A stretch of 64,000 nt of DNA from Planctomycetes bacterium syqfu (GTDB lineage Bacteria > Planctomycetota > Phycisphaerae > Phycisphaerales > Phycisphaeraceae), in assembly GCA_020974905.1 (NCBI GenBank), contig CP087563.1:6944001-7008000 (forward strand), given 5' to 3'. The notes under the pieces were generated by a model, which worked only from the letters and a program-made list of their open reading frames with translations, had not been told where the DNA came from and searched no databases. This document shows, in pieces, positions 1 to 7,650 of the stretch; position 1 is the first letter of the stretch; every line of letters starts with the position of its first letter. The position numbers and the translations under genes are program-made.

Positions 1-619
1 TGATACTGCCGGGTTTGGCCGAGAGGGTGGCATTGCCATCGACATGGATGCGATAGGCTGCTGCCTGCTGGACGAGGTTGGGCATGTAGGTTTTGAGCGG
101 TGTCTTGCTGGAAAAGGCGCCGACAGACATCTTGGAAAAGAAGTTAGCAGCGGTGGTGTCCACTGGGATCCAAAGTCCGCCACCAGCCTGTTGGGAGACG
201 CGACCGTCGGGCCCTAGCAGGTAGGGTTGGTAACCGAGAATGTTGGGGCCCAACGCCATGAAGCTGATGCCGATGACGAGAATTCCAGCGGTGAGCATCG
301 CGGAGATAAAACCGAAGATGCCACCAAAGATCATGTTGACCATGGTTGAAAAATGGACATTGGACTTGATGAGCTTGTCATAACTGATGCGGAAAATCTG
401 CAGGTAAATGACAAAGGGGATCAGCAGACTCACGCCCCATGCGTTGGCGGCATTGGCTTTCATGGCAAGTCCGACGGTGATCGGTTCCCATGTGGCAAAG
501 GCTAATGCACCAGCGATGATGACAGCGGCAGTATGCAGGACGGCGGAGAACACGCCCTGGTTACCCCACCAGTAAGCCATGAACAGTACAAAACCGAGGA
601 TAATGAAATTGATAATCAT
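1..619 (-). CDS. CvpA-like membrane protein (partial, C-terminus outside window)
   Basis: The reading frame opens at the ATG whose complement lies at 617-619 and runs off the left edge without a stop, giving about 206 visible residues. The N-terminal half is strongly hydrophobic, with about four predicted membrane segments (start MIINFIILGFVLFMAYWWG, then an Ala/Ile-rich helix, a third around LLIPFVIYLQIF and a fourth rich in Gly/Phe/Ile). The remaining residues look extracytoplasmic. Layout and start resemble the CvpA (colicin V production) family, whose biochemical role is unclear. It begins 7 nt after the stop of the GspE-like gene, so the two are probably co-transcribed. Family assignment is inference from topology and local similarity. 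Confidence 0.6.
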   Translation of the reverse strand, partial: MIINFIILGFVLFMAYWWGNQGVFSAVLHTAAVIIAGALAFATWEPITVGLAMKANAANAWGVSLLIPFVIYLQIFRISYDKLIKSNVHFSTMVNMIFGGIFGFISAMLTAGILVIGISFMALGPNILGYQPYLLGPDGRVSQQAGGGLWIPVDTTAANFFSKMSVGAFSSKTPLKTYMPNLVQQAAAYRIHVDGNATLSAKPGSI

Positions 620-626
620 GTCGTTC

Positions 627-2297
627 TTATTTTCCGTTGCTCTTGCTGCGGCTTTGTGATTTCTTGGGACTACTCGGATTGCTTGAGACAAGCACGCGTG
701 TGATTTCGCTGATGCTCGTCACCCCTTCGACCACGCGGGTCAAAGCAGCTTCCTGAAGATAGTACATCTTGTTCTTACGCATGTGGCTGCGAAGCTTGTC
801 GAGTTGACCTGCTGCAACCATCTCACGCGATTCGTCATCAAAGACCATCACTTCGAACACACCAATGCGGCCGAAGTAACCCAGGCCCATACAGTGCGGG
901 CACGGCTGAGGTTCTTCCTTGACGATGACCTGGCCGGAGTGCTTGTAGAACTGCTGAATGTTCTCCGCGGAGAAGTTGAGCTTGCGGAGCATGTTTGCAT
1001 CAGGTTGATACGGTTCGCGACAGGTCTGACAAAGCTTACGCACCAGACGCTGGGCGACGATGGCATTAAGCGAGTTGGCTGCCTTGGTCTTGTCACCGAT
1101 CGCCTGAATCCACGCACGCAAGGCGGTGAAGGCGTCGGTCTGACGGATGCCGACGTAAAACCGCATGTCCATCACGTGTTCGGGGATGAGCTTGGCGGTA
1201 TCACCGTCGGTGAGATTGCCGATCATCACCACGCGCGGTTCACGCAGCAGGATGGTGCGCAGTTGCTGAGCGACCGGTGGGGCATCGGTCCCGAGTTTGA
1301 TCTCGTTATGCGTCACGCCTTCCATTTCATAGGCCACTTCGTGTTCCATGGTCATGATGTTCTGCGTGTACGGGTCATGACGTTCGACCATGCTGTAAAG
1401 CGTGCTGGTCATACCATGTCCGGGCGGGCAGACGACCAGAACACTGCGCAGGTTTTCATCCAGCGATGGGATGAGTTGTTTGTCCTGCGCTTCGAGGATA
1501 CCGATTTTGTTGTACTTGAATTGCGTGCGTCGGTGGGGGTTGATCTCAACGGTGAGATTCATATCCTTCGTCGAGCCGATACTGGTGAGTTCGAATTTCT
1601 GTTTGCCCAGTTCGCTGATGGTCAGCTCCAACGTGCCGGTCTGTTTCTTGCGGCGGTCTTCGACATCCATGCCAGCATGTTTTTTGAGGTAGTCGATCAA
1701 ACCAAGTCCGACACGCGGATCGAGTTTGGTCTGCGGATACTTCACGCCGTCGATGTGAACCGAGAGTGTGGTGTGATTGGCGTCGGCGACCATGTCGATG
1801 CGATCGGCACGGCGGGGGATGGCGAAGTCCAACAGGTTGGACAAGGCTTCATACACCGGGACCAACGGATCATCGCCCAAGGGGATATCCACCGGCTGGC
1901 CGTCCTGACCCTTGATGATGACGGTGGCCTTGGCGGCTTGACGCTGAGCCTGGGCATCATTCCATCGGGCGCGGAACGAATCGAGATTCATCCGCCAACG
2001 GTCTTTATCCTTGACTTCGGTATTGCGGTAAAAATGGTAGCCCACCAATGCACCGATAATCATCACCAATGCCAAAGGCAGACCGACCCAGAAGATCGGG
2101 ATGATGATCACCAGGAACCAGGCCAACACCCCAACGCCCAGGTGGATTGCGTTCCACATCTGACGCTTGAGGTAGAAGAACTTGGCGTCCTTGTCGATAT
2201 AGCCCACCACATACGCCCAGAGTCCGACAAAGACTCCGAAGGTGATCGGCTTGGCAATACTCATTAACGTTACGGCGTCGGCAATGAAATAGGTCAT
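627..2297 (-). CDS. Membrane-anchored, catalytically degenerate GspE/PilB-type ATPase homologue
   Basis: 556 residues. The C-terminal two thirds follow the GspE/PilB fold: an N1E-like region (about 120-270), a nucleotide-binding region (about 275-440) and the Cys-x2-Cys...Cys-x2-Cys zinc loop (RKLCQTC and PCPHCMGLGYFGRIG) that marks GspE/PilB. The N-terminus instead carries three hydrophobic helices within residues 15-92, unusual for this cytoplasmic family. The catalytic motifs are altered. Walker A reads PPGHGMTST (the Lys is Met), the Asp box reads MEHE instead of IEDP, Walker B reads MIGNLTDGDTA instead of VGEIRDxETA, and the His box is lost. It lies downstream of pilT on the same strand. 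I infer a non-hydrolysing structural or regulatory partner of a type IV pilus or type II secretion-like machine. The start is uncertain: a second Met lies 11 codons in. Confidence 0.8.
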   Translation of the reverse strand: MTYFIADAVTLMSIAKPITFGVFVGLWAYVVGYIDKDAKFFYLKRQMWNAIHLGVGVLAWFLVIIIPIFWVGLPLALVMIIGALVGYHFYRNTEVKDKDRWRMNLDSFRARWNDAQAQRQAAKATVIIKGQDGQPVDIPLGDDPLVPVYEALSNLLDFAIPRRADRIDMVADANHTTLSVHIDGVKYPQTKLDPRVGLGLIDYLKKHAGMDVEDRRKKQTGTLELTISELGKQKFELTSIGSTKDMNLTVEINPHRRTQFKYNKIGILEAQDKQLIPSLDENLRSVLVVCPPGHGMTSTLYSMVERHDPYTQNIMTMEHEVAYEMEGVTHNEIKLGTDAPPVAQQLRTILLREPRVVMIGNLTDGDTAKLIPEHVMDMRFYVGIRQTDAFTALRAWIQAIGDKTKAANSLNAIVAQRLVRKLCQTCREPYQPDANMLRKLNFSAENIQQFYKHSGQVIVKEEPQPCPHCMGLGYFGRIGVFEVMVFDDESREMVAAGQLDKLRSHMRKNKMYYLQEAALTRVVEGVTSISEITRVLVSSNPSSPKKSQSRSKSNGK

Positions 2298-2576
2298 TGT
2301 TGCTTAAGCATCTTCCCTGTATTGTGTTCGACCCTGTCCCTGCGAGTCAAAGCCCGGCATGGCACCGAGTTAATGACAGTAAAGGTATTATCACCATAAA
2401 CGTGGTGATGATGCAATTGTGTTTTTTCAGGGATTCGTGATGAGGGATTTGGGATTAGGGTTTGATAACGGTTCGTACCGGCTATGTTGGAAGCGACTTG
2501 GCAAACTTGACCACCTTATTCAGTGTCTTTTTGCCTTGCACTAATCCCTATTCCCTAATCACTAATCCCTCAAGGA
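2298..2576. repeat. pilT-gspE spacer with inverted GGGATTA-type repeats
   Basis: This 279-bp spacer holds no convincing gene. It contains two opposed runs of degenerate 7-8 bp units: GGGATT-type units at 2429-2460 and the complementary AATCCCT-type units at 2539-2570. Together they could fold into a long hairpin about 80 nt apart. The organisation matches the TAGGGAG arrays near 35656-35880. Confidence 0.6.
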
Positions 2577-3716
2577 TCATCCAATCCCCTTCAATCGCAT
2601 CTTCAGTTCATCCGGGTTGGGGGCCACTTCCGCAGCCACCTTCGGATGCACGTATTGTTTCTGCACCAGGTCCACCAACGCATCGGTGAACGTCTGCATG
2701 CCCAGTTCGCGGCTGTCACGCATCACCTGGGGCAGTTCGTTTTCATTGCCATCAAGCACGTACTTACGGCTACGCGGCGTCTGAAGCAGAATCTCAATGG
2801 CCGGGATACGCGGGATGTCCTCATGTAATGTCGGCAAAAGCTTCTGATAAATGAACGCCTGGAACTGATAGGCAAGCATCGTGCGGATCTGTTCGCGTTC
2901 GTTGGCGGGGAACAGGTCATAAATACGACCAAATGCCTGCGACGCGCTGGAGGCGTGAATGGTACCGAACACCAGGTGACCGGTTTCAGCAGCATGCAAC
3001 GCGGCTTCGAACGTTTCACGGTCACGCATTTCACCGATGAGCACCACGTCGGGGTTTTCACGCACCAAAGCACGCAGCCCGTCATCGAAGCTTGCCACGT
3101 CAATGCCGACTTCGCGTTGGTTGATCATGGCCTTGGAGTCTTCGAAGAGGAATTCGATGGGGTCTTCGATGGTGACGATATGCACGTTTTTGCGGTCGTT
3201 GACGTACTGGAGCATCGACGCGATGGTGGTCGATTTACCCGAGCCGGTCACGCCGCAGAGCAGCACGATGCCGTTGGGCTGCAGACACACATCCGCCATC
3301 ACCGGTGGCAGGTAAAGCTGCTCAAAGGTCAGAATTTTGTTGTCCACACGACGGGCGGCAATCGCACTGCGACCACGCGTGCGGAAGATGTTCAGACGAA
3401 AACGGTGTGTGCCTTCCTCACCCATCGCAAGGTCAAAACCAAGGTCGGCTGAGCCATAATGCTCGTAGCGATCCCAGTGTTCATCACTCATGCCTTCACG
3501 CAACCAATTGTCGAAGTCTTCAGGCTTGATCGGACTGGTGTCCAGGGCTTTAAGACCACCCTTAAGACGCAGACGCGGGGTTTGGCCGGCACGAAGAATC
3601 AGGTCCGACGCTTTGTAGCGGACGGCTGCTTCGAAAAATTTACGGAGTCCCGTGTCGGCGATGGTCTTGCCACCGCTACGGGCGATTTTCTGGTGGGGGG
3701 TTGAAGGTCCTGACAT
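2577..3716 (-). CDS. pilT: Type IV pilus retraction ATPase PilT
   Basis: 379 residues, slightly longer than the usual 345-370 for PilT. Catalytic motifs are canonical: Walker A CGVTGSGKSTT near residue 155, Asp box TIEDPIEF, Walker B VVLIGEMRDRETF, and the His box TGHLVFGTIHASSA. The family powers pilus retraction (twitching) as a cytoplasmic hexamer. A purine-rich GGAAGAGA stretch precedes the ATG. It sits between hisF and the degenerate GspE-like gene on the same strand, so an intact and an inactive pilus-ATPase homologue are neighbours. A GspE2/PilU-like paralogue cannot be excluded without a tree. Confidence 0.92.
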   Translation of the reverse strand: MSGPSTPHQKIARSGGKTIADTGLRKFFEAAVRYKASDLILRAGQTPRLRLKGGLKALDTSPIKPEDFDNWLREGMSDEHWDRYEHYGSADLGFDLAMGEEGTHRFRLNIFRTRGRSAIAARRVDNKILTFEQLYLPPVMADVCLQPNGIVLLCGVTGSGKSTTIASMLQYVNDRKNVHIVTIEDPIEFLFEDSKAMINQREVGIDVASFDDGLRALVRENPDVVLIGEMRDRETFEAALHAAETGHLVFGTIHASSASQAFGRIYDLFPANEREQIRTMLAYQFQAFIYQKLLPTLHEDIPRIPAIEILLQTPRSRKYVLDGNENELPQVMRDSRELGMQTFTDALVDLVQKQYVHPKVAAEVAPNPDELKMRLKGIG

Positions 3717-3777
3717 TGAACTTATTTCTCTTCCTGCAAAAACAACATCAATTCGGTGTCAGTCCGTCAGCATGTTT

Positions 3778-4629
3778 TCAGTGCGTCAGGCGAACGGGGA
3801 CACCATGTTCGTGGAGGTACTGTTTGGTTTCCTGAATCGAGTATTCACCGTAGTGGAAAATGCTCGCTGCCAGGGCGGCATCGGCATCGGTTTCGGTGAG
3901 GACCTGGCGAATGTGCTCGGGGCTGCCACATCCACCTGATGCCACGACAGGCACGTCGATGGCACTACTGACCCCGCCGGTGATCACCAGGTCGTAACCC
4001 GTCTTCACGCCATCGGCATCCATACTCGTTAATACAATTTCCCCGGCACCGAGTTCGACGATGTACTGTGCCCAGGCAATCGCATCGATCCCCGTCGGCG
4101 TCCGACCGCCATGCACGTGGATCTCAAAAACGATGTCATCCGGCTGACCGTCAGGAATCACGGCATGCGGGGCGAATAAACCCTGTTTTTCACGCTCGGC
4201 CCGACGTTCTTCAAAACCATCTCGCGGGACACGTTTGGGGTCGATGTTGACCACCGTCGCACAACGACCAAACCGCTGAGCCGTCTGGCGGACAATCTCC
4301 GGTGTGACCACGGCAGCGGTATTAATGCTCACCTTCTCGGCACCGGCCTGAACCAGTGCTGTCACATCGTCAATCGTCCGAATCCCACCACCGACGGTAA
4401 ACGGCATGAAGCACTGCTCTGCCACTTTCCGGACCATGTCGTAAACAATGTCACGCTTCTCATGGCTGGCGGTGATGTCCAGAAAAACCAACTCGTCGGC
4501 ACCGGCTTCGTCGTACTGACGGGCAATTTCCACAGGATCACCCGCATCGCGAAGTCCAAGGAAATTAACACCCTTGACCACGCGACCGGCCTTAACGTCT
4601 AAACACGGGATGATTCGGTGTGTTAACAA
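3778..4629 (-). CDS. hisF: Imidazole glycerol phosphate synthase subunit HisF
   Basis: Cyclase subunit of IGP synthase; with HisH it converts PRFAR to IGP and AICAR in histidine synthesis. The (beta/alpha)8-barrel motifs are clear: [18 protein letters not shown] (catalytic Asp), [17 protein letters not shown] phosphate loop (FTVGGGIR), NIDPKR (second catalytic Asp), [10 protein letters not shown] and [11 protein letters not shown]. The chosen start is TTG at 4629, giving 283 residues; an in-frame ATG at 4833 would add 68 residues with no similarity to HisF and would run up to the RNase P gene. Even so the protein is about 30 residues longer than usual because of a charged insertion after NIDPKR ([17 protein letters not shown]...). 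No hisH is adjacent, and hisC-hisB lie near 52-54 kb, so the pathway is dispersed. Confidence 0.93.
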   Translation of the reverse strand: MLTHRIIPCLDVKAGRVVKGVNFLGLRDAGDPVEIARQYDEAGADELVFLDITASHEKRDIVYDMVRKVAEQCFMPFTVGGGIRTIDDVTALVQAGAEKVSINTAAVVTPEIVRQTAQRFGRCATVVNIDPKRVPRDGFEERRAEREKQGLFAPHAVIPDGQPDDIVFEIHVHGGRTPTGIDAIAWAQYIVELGAGEIVLTSMDADGVKTGYDLVITGGVSSAIDVPVVASGGCGSPEHIRQVLTETDADAALAASIFHYGEYSIQETKQYLHEHGVPVRLTH

Positions 4630-4840
4630 GGTGACAAAGTGTAACAAATGATCCCAAACTTCGCAGGCAACCAGTCGCAAAATTTGGAGCAATGAACTTT
4701 TGTATACGACGATGCTAGATGCCTCACAAAGCCGTGTCCCTCCCGGGGCACGGGTTAACTTTTCACATTTGTCGACATGCGAACCGTACCACAGGAGTGG
4801 TACGGCTTTTGAAAACAAAGTATGAAACTGCACTTCTCAA

Positions 4841-5317
4841 GGCGTCTTGCGTTGCGGACGGTAAGCCGAATTCTGTTGGCACCGAAGTGCTGCGACCATT
4901 TCTCTAGGCCTGCAATTACTCACAGGCTCAAGCAACCTACCCGTCCCCATCAGCCGGAATCAACTGTGATGCACAAGGCATCGGAGACTGCTTGGTCTTG
5001 CACGCGACGGGGTTTACCTTGCCGTGACTGTCACCAGCCACGCGGTGCGCTCTTACCGCACCATTTCAACCTTACCTGTGCCTGTTAAGGCCATCGGCGG
5101 TATCTTTTCTGTGGCACTGTCCCTCCCCCGCCCCCGGAAGTTGAAAACAAACGCACGGCATGGATGATCCTTGGGGGAAGTATCATGCCGGTTGCTTGCC
5201 TTGAGCTTCCGGGGGCAGGGGGGTGGGCGTTACCCACCGTCGTATCCTACCGTGTTCGGACTTTCCTCTGAATGCACAAGTCACCCAGCGGCCGCGACAT
5301 CCGCAACGCAAGACGCC
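4841..5317 (-). ncRNA. rnpB: RNase P RNA (bacterial type A)
   Basis: Catalytic RNA of RNase P, which matures tRNA 5' ends. On the minus strand the conserved core AGAGGAAAGTCCG lies near 5260 and the matching 3' core ACAGAATTCGGCTTAC near 4870; both are diagnostic of P4 and flanking regions. The ends form a long P1 helix: GGCGTCTTGCGTTGCGGA at the 5' end (5317 down to about 5300) pairs with TCCGCAACGCAAGACGCC at the 3' end (4841-4858). Length about 477 nt, somewhat long for type A (usually 350-450), with an extended GC-rich arm around 5110-5230. Ends are set from P1 pairing. Confidence 0.95.
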
Positions 5318-5334
5318 CTGAGGCGCATCGCGAT

Positions 5335-5344
5335 ATTGTATCAC
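5335..5344 (-). promoter_or_regulatory. Candidate extended -10 promoter for rnpB
   Basis: Read on the minus strand, TGATACAAT is an extended -10 (TG-n plus TACAAT, five of six consensus bases). It would place the transcription start about 10 nt before the mature RNase P 5' end at 5317. No good -35 is visible. Confidence 0.45.
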
Positions 5345-5369
5345 AAATTGCTTATAACTCTGTTATTCA

Positions 5370-5486
5370 GGCGAGCCGCGTCGTGTCGATGCGGAATTGA
5401 CCGTAGGTCAACTCTCAATATATCAACATACATGCGCAAATATGATTTTGAGCTTCGCTCAATCCCGCGTCGACACGCGGCTCGCT
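5370..5486. repeat. Imperfect inverted repeat upstream of rnpB
   Basis: The arms (about 5370-5400 and 5459-5486) share GCGAGCCGCG...GTCGA...GC with only a few mismatches and small gaps, separated by AT-rich DNA. It could be a small mobile-element remnant or a hairpin between the divergent rnpB and leu leader promoters. No gene is visible here. Confidence 0.55.
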
Positions 5487-5510
5487 TAAGACGTATTGAG
5501 AAAATTTTAA

Positions 5511-5539
5511 TTGACAACCCCCAGATCACCGATTAGGAT
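5511..5539 (+). promoter_or_regulatory. Promoter of the leu leader-leuA transcript
   Basis: Consensus -35 TTGACA at 5511-5516, a 17-bp spacer and -10 TAGGAT at 5534-5539. A start near 5546 leaves only a few nt before the leader peptide ATG at 5552, as expected for an attenuator. Confidence 0.75.
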
Positions 5540-5551
5540 TCGGACTTACCA

Positions 5552-5635
5552 ATGAAACAGCAAACCACCTATTCCAACATCCACAGTGACAGCAAGGACC
5601 TCCTAGGCTTGCTACTCCTGTCGGTGCGCGGATAG
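5552..5635 (+). CDS. leuL: Leucine leader peptide (attenuator)
   Basis: A 27-codon ORF: ATG at 5552, TAG at 5633-5635. Codons 17-23 read CTC CTA GGC TTG CTA CTC CTG, so six of seven specify leucine using four different Leu codons, including CTA twice. It follows a consensus promoter by a few nt and precedes an alternative hairpin (5645-5676) and an intrinsic terminator (5691-5730) before leuA. This is the architecture of ribosome-mediated transcription attenuation: stalling at Leu codons when charged tRNA-Leu is scarce should favour read-through. The peptide itself is not expected to have a function. The symbol is given by analogy with proteobacterial leuL. Confidence 0.82.
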   Translation: MKQQTTYSNIHSDSKDLLGLLLLSVRG

Positions 5636-5644
5636 GCCATTGCT

Positions 5645-5676
5645 GGTTCCCCGGAATAAATTCAACCGGGACAACC
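5645..5676 (+). promoter_or_regulatory. Pause/antiterminator-type hairpin of the leu attenuator
   Basis: GGTT-C-CCCGG pairs with CCGGG-AC-AACC around an A/T-rich loop. It sits between the leader stop and the terminator, where ribosome position would decide which structures form. The exact alternative pairing with the terminator arm was not resolved by eye. Confidence 0.5.
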
Positions 5677-5690
5677 TGATCAAATGCAAC

Positions 5691-5730
5691 GCCCTGTCTG
5701 CCCACCTCATGCAGACGGGGCTTTTTTTTT
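5691..5730 (+). terminator. Intrinsic terminator of the leu attenuator
   Basis: An 11-bp stem, GCCCTGTCTGC with GCAGACGGGGC (one G-U pair) and a 9-nt loop, followed by nine T. It ends about 75 nt before the leuA start and lies between leader ORF and structural gene, so it is regulatory rather than the end of an upstream gene. Confidence 0.88.
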
Positions 5731-5805
5731 GATTTTTATGAGGTAGTAACTAACATTGCCGATCCGAAACTGGAAAACGACCGGCATAACCAAGGAGACA
5801 TTCCA

Positions 5806-7374
5806 ATGTCCGACACCCAGATGATCCGAATCTTCGACACAACGTTACGCGATGGTGAGCAATCCCCAGGCGCAACGCTGAACCTACAGGAGAAGATCGA
5901 GATCGCCCGCAAGCTCGAAGCCATGGGTGTCGATGTCATCGAAGCCGGCTTCCCCATCACTTCGCAGGGCGACTTTGATTCCGTCTCCGCCATCAGCCAG
6001 GAAATCCAGAATTCCATCGTCTGCGGACTCTCGCGTTGCGTCCCCCGTGACGTGGAGCGTGCAGGTGAAGCGATCAAGAAAGCCAAGCATGGCCGCGTTC
6101 ACGTGTTCTGTGCAACCAGCAAGATTCATCGTGAAAACAAGCTCAACAAAGCCATCGACGAGATCATCAAAATCTCCGTCGAATCCGTCAAGCAGGCCCG
6201 CCAGTACACCGACGACGTGGAATTTTCTCCCGAAGACGGTTCGCGTACCGAGTTGGATGTGTTGGTCGAAATCACACAGGCCGTCGTCGAAGCTGGTGCA
6301 ACAACCGTCAACATTCCCGATACTGTGGGCTATGCGACCCCCGAAGAGTATGGCTACATCTTCAAGTACGTCCGCGAGAAATTGCCGATGCTTGATGAGA
6401 AGGGCATCTATCTTTCCTCGCATTGTCATAACGACCTGGGCTTAGCCGTCGCCAACTCGTTGGCAGCGGTGCAGAACGGTTGTCGTCAGATCGAGTGCAC
6501 CATCAACGGCATCGGTGAACGTGCGGGTAATGCGTCACTGGAAGAAGTGGTCATGACCTTGCGAACCCGTGCCGACTATTACAAGGGCTTTACCACGCGG
6601 ATCGATCCCAGGAAGATTTACCCGCTCTCGCGCATGGTCTCCAACTTCACCGGCCTGACCGTGCAGCGGAATAAAGCCATCGTCGGCCAGAATGCCTTTG
6701 CACACGAATCAGGCATTCATCAGGACGGCATGCTCAAGGACCGCAGCACCTACGAAATCATGGACCCGCGTGAAGTCGGCATCCCCGAAAGCAAGTTGGT
6801 CCTGGGTAAACACTCCGGCCGACATGCCTTCCGTGATCGTTTGAATCAATTGGGCTATCAACCCGATGACGATCTGCTTCAACGCAGCTTCGTTGCTTTC
6901 AAGGCGTTGGCGGACAAAAAGAAGGACGTCTACGACGAAGACATCGAAGCCATCCTTGATGAGCAGATCGGCAAGACCCGCGTGCTCTGGGAACTTGATC
7001 GTTTCCAGGTCACCAGCTCCAGCAACGACACCGCCATGGCGATGGTCAGCCTCAAGGACACCGCTGGGGTTCACCGCATGGAAGCTGCCACCGGTGACGG
7101 CCCGATTGACGCGATTTACTCGGCGATCCAATTGGCAACCGGTGTGACGGTCACTCTTGAAGACTATACCACCCGTGGCATCACCGGCGGCAAAGACGCG
7201 CAGGGTGAAGTCTCGGTGAAGATCCGTCACCATGACCGTTATGTCCGTGGTCGTGGCCTGAGTACCGATGTCATCGAAGCCGCTGCCAAGGCGTATCTCG
7301 CTGCAATCAACCGCATCAAGGTCGCCTCCGATGCCGTGGTCGATGAGTCGGAAGACAAAGTCGCCCAACCGTAA
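5806..7374 (+). CDS. leuA: 2-isopropylmalate synthase LeuA
   Basis: Condenses acetyl-CoA with 2-ketoisovalerate, the committed step of leucine synthesis. 522 residues, the usual length for the form with a C-terminal feedback domain. The TIM barrel starts IRIFDTTLRDGEQSPGA (metal-binding Asp and catalytic Arg), with LSSHCHNDLGLAVANSL (metal-binding His pair) and the GIGERAGN motif. The FAHESGIHQDG motif follows, then the LeuA dimerisation/leucine-binding domain (about 380-510). The start has a strong AAGGAG site about 10 nt upstream. Expression appears controlled by the leader/terminator at 5552-5730. No leuB or leuCD is adjacent. A perfect terminator follows at 7408-7448. Confidence 0.97.
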   Translation: MSDTQMIRIFDTTLRDGEQSPGATLNLQEKIEIARKLEAMGVDVIEAGFPITSQGDFDSVSAISQEIQNSIVCGLSRCVPRDVERAGEAIKKAKHGRVHVFCATSKIHRENKLNKAIDEIIKISVESVKQARQYTDDVEFSPEDGSRTELDVLVEITQAVVEAGATTVNIPDTVGYATPEEYGYIFKYVREKLPMLDEKGIYLSSHCHNDLGLAVANSLAAVQNGCRQIECTINGIGERAGNASLEEVVMTLRTRADYYKGFTTRIDPRKIYPLSRMVSNFTGLTVQRNKAIVGQNAFAHESGIHQDGMLKDRSTYEIMDPREVGIPESKLVLGKHSGRHAFRDRLNQLGYQPDDDLLQRSFVAFKALADKKKDVYDEDIEAILDEQIGKTRVLWELDRFQVTSSSNDTAMAMVSLKDTAGVHRMEAATGDGPIDAIYSAIQLATGVTVTLEDYTTRGITGGKDAQGEVSVKIRHHDRYVRGRGLSTDVIEAAAKAYLAAINRIKVASDAVVDESEDKVAQP

Positions 7375-7407
7375 TCCGTACTGAAAACTTGACTGAATAT
7401 TTTTTAC

Positions 7408-7448
7408 ACCCAAGCGGCCAGATTAATCTGGCCGCTTGGGAGTTTTTT
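7408..7448 (+). terminator. Terminator of leuA
   Basis: A perfect stem CCCAAGCGGCCAGAT / ATCTGGCCGCTTGGG with a minimal loop, followed by AG and six T. Confidence 0.9.
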
Positions 7449-7497
7449 ACACATTCAGAGGAGATTCAACATTTAATCTCCATTCGTACTGTAAGTA

Positions 7498-7583
7498 CGT
7501 CATTCCCGCGCAGGCGGGAATCCAGTGGCATTCTGTTAACACCTGCAAGTTCCACTGGACTCCCGCCTGCGCGGGAGTGACGG
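7498..7583. repeat. Palindromic REP-like element (family A), intact copy
   Basis: Two outward arms, GTCATTCCCGCGCAGGCGGGAATCCAG (7499-7525) and the matching CTGGACTCCCGCCTGCGCGGGAGTGACGG (7555-7583), each internally palindromic around CGCAGGCG or CCTGCGCGG. A second copy at 23587-23875 is split by an insertion. Confidence 0.85.
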
Positions 7584-7650
7584 GAAGAAGAAATCAATTG
7601 TTTTAAACGATTCCAGATGCATCTCTAGTGATGCGTTTTTAACCGCGAAA

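Noticed and set aside
783-2267. Long plus-strand open frame (494 codons)
   Set aside because: Antisense shadow of the GspE-like gene; His/Asp-rich with no domain, and the minus frame has a clear family match.
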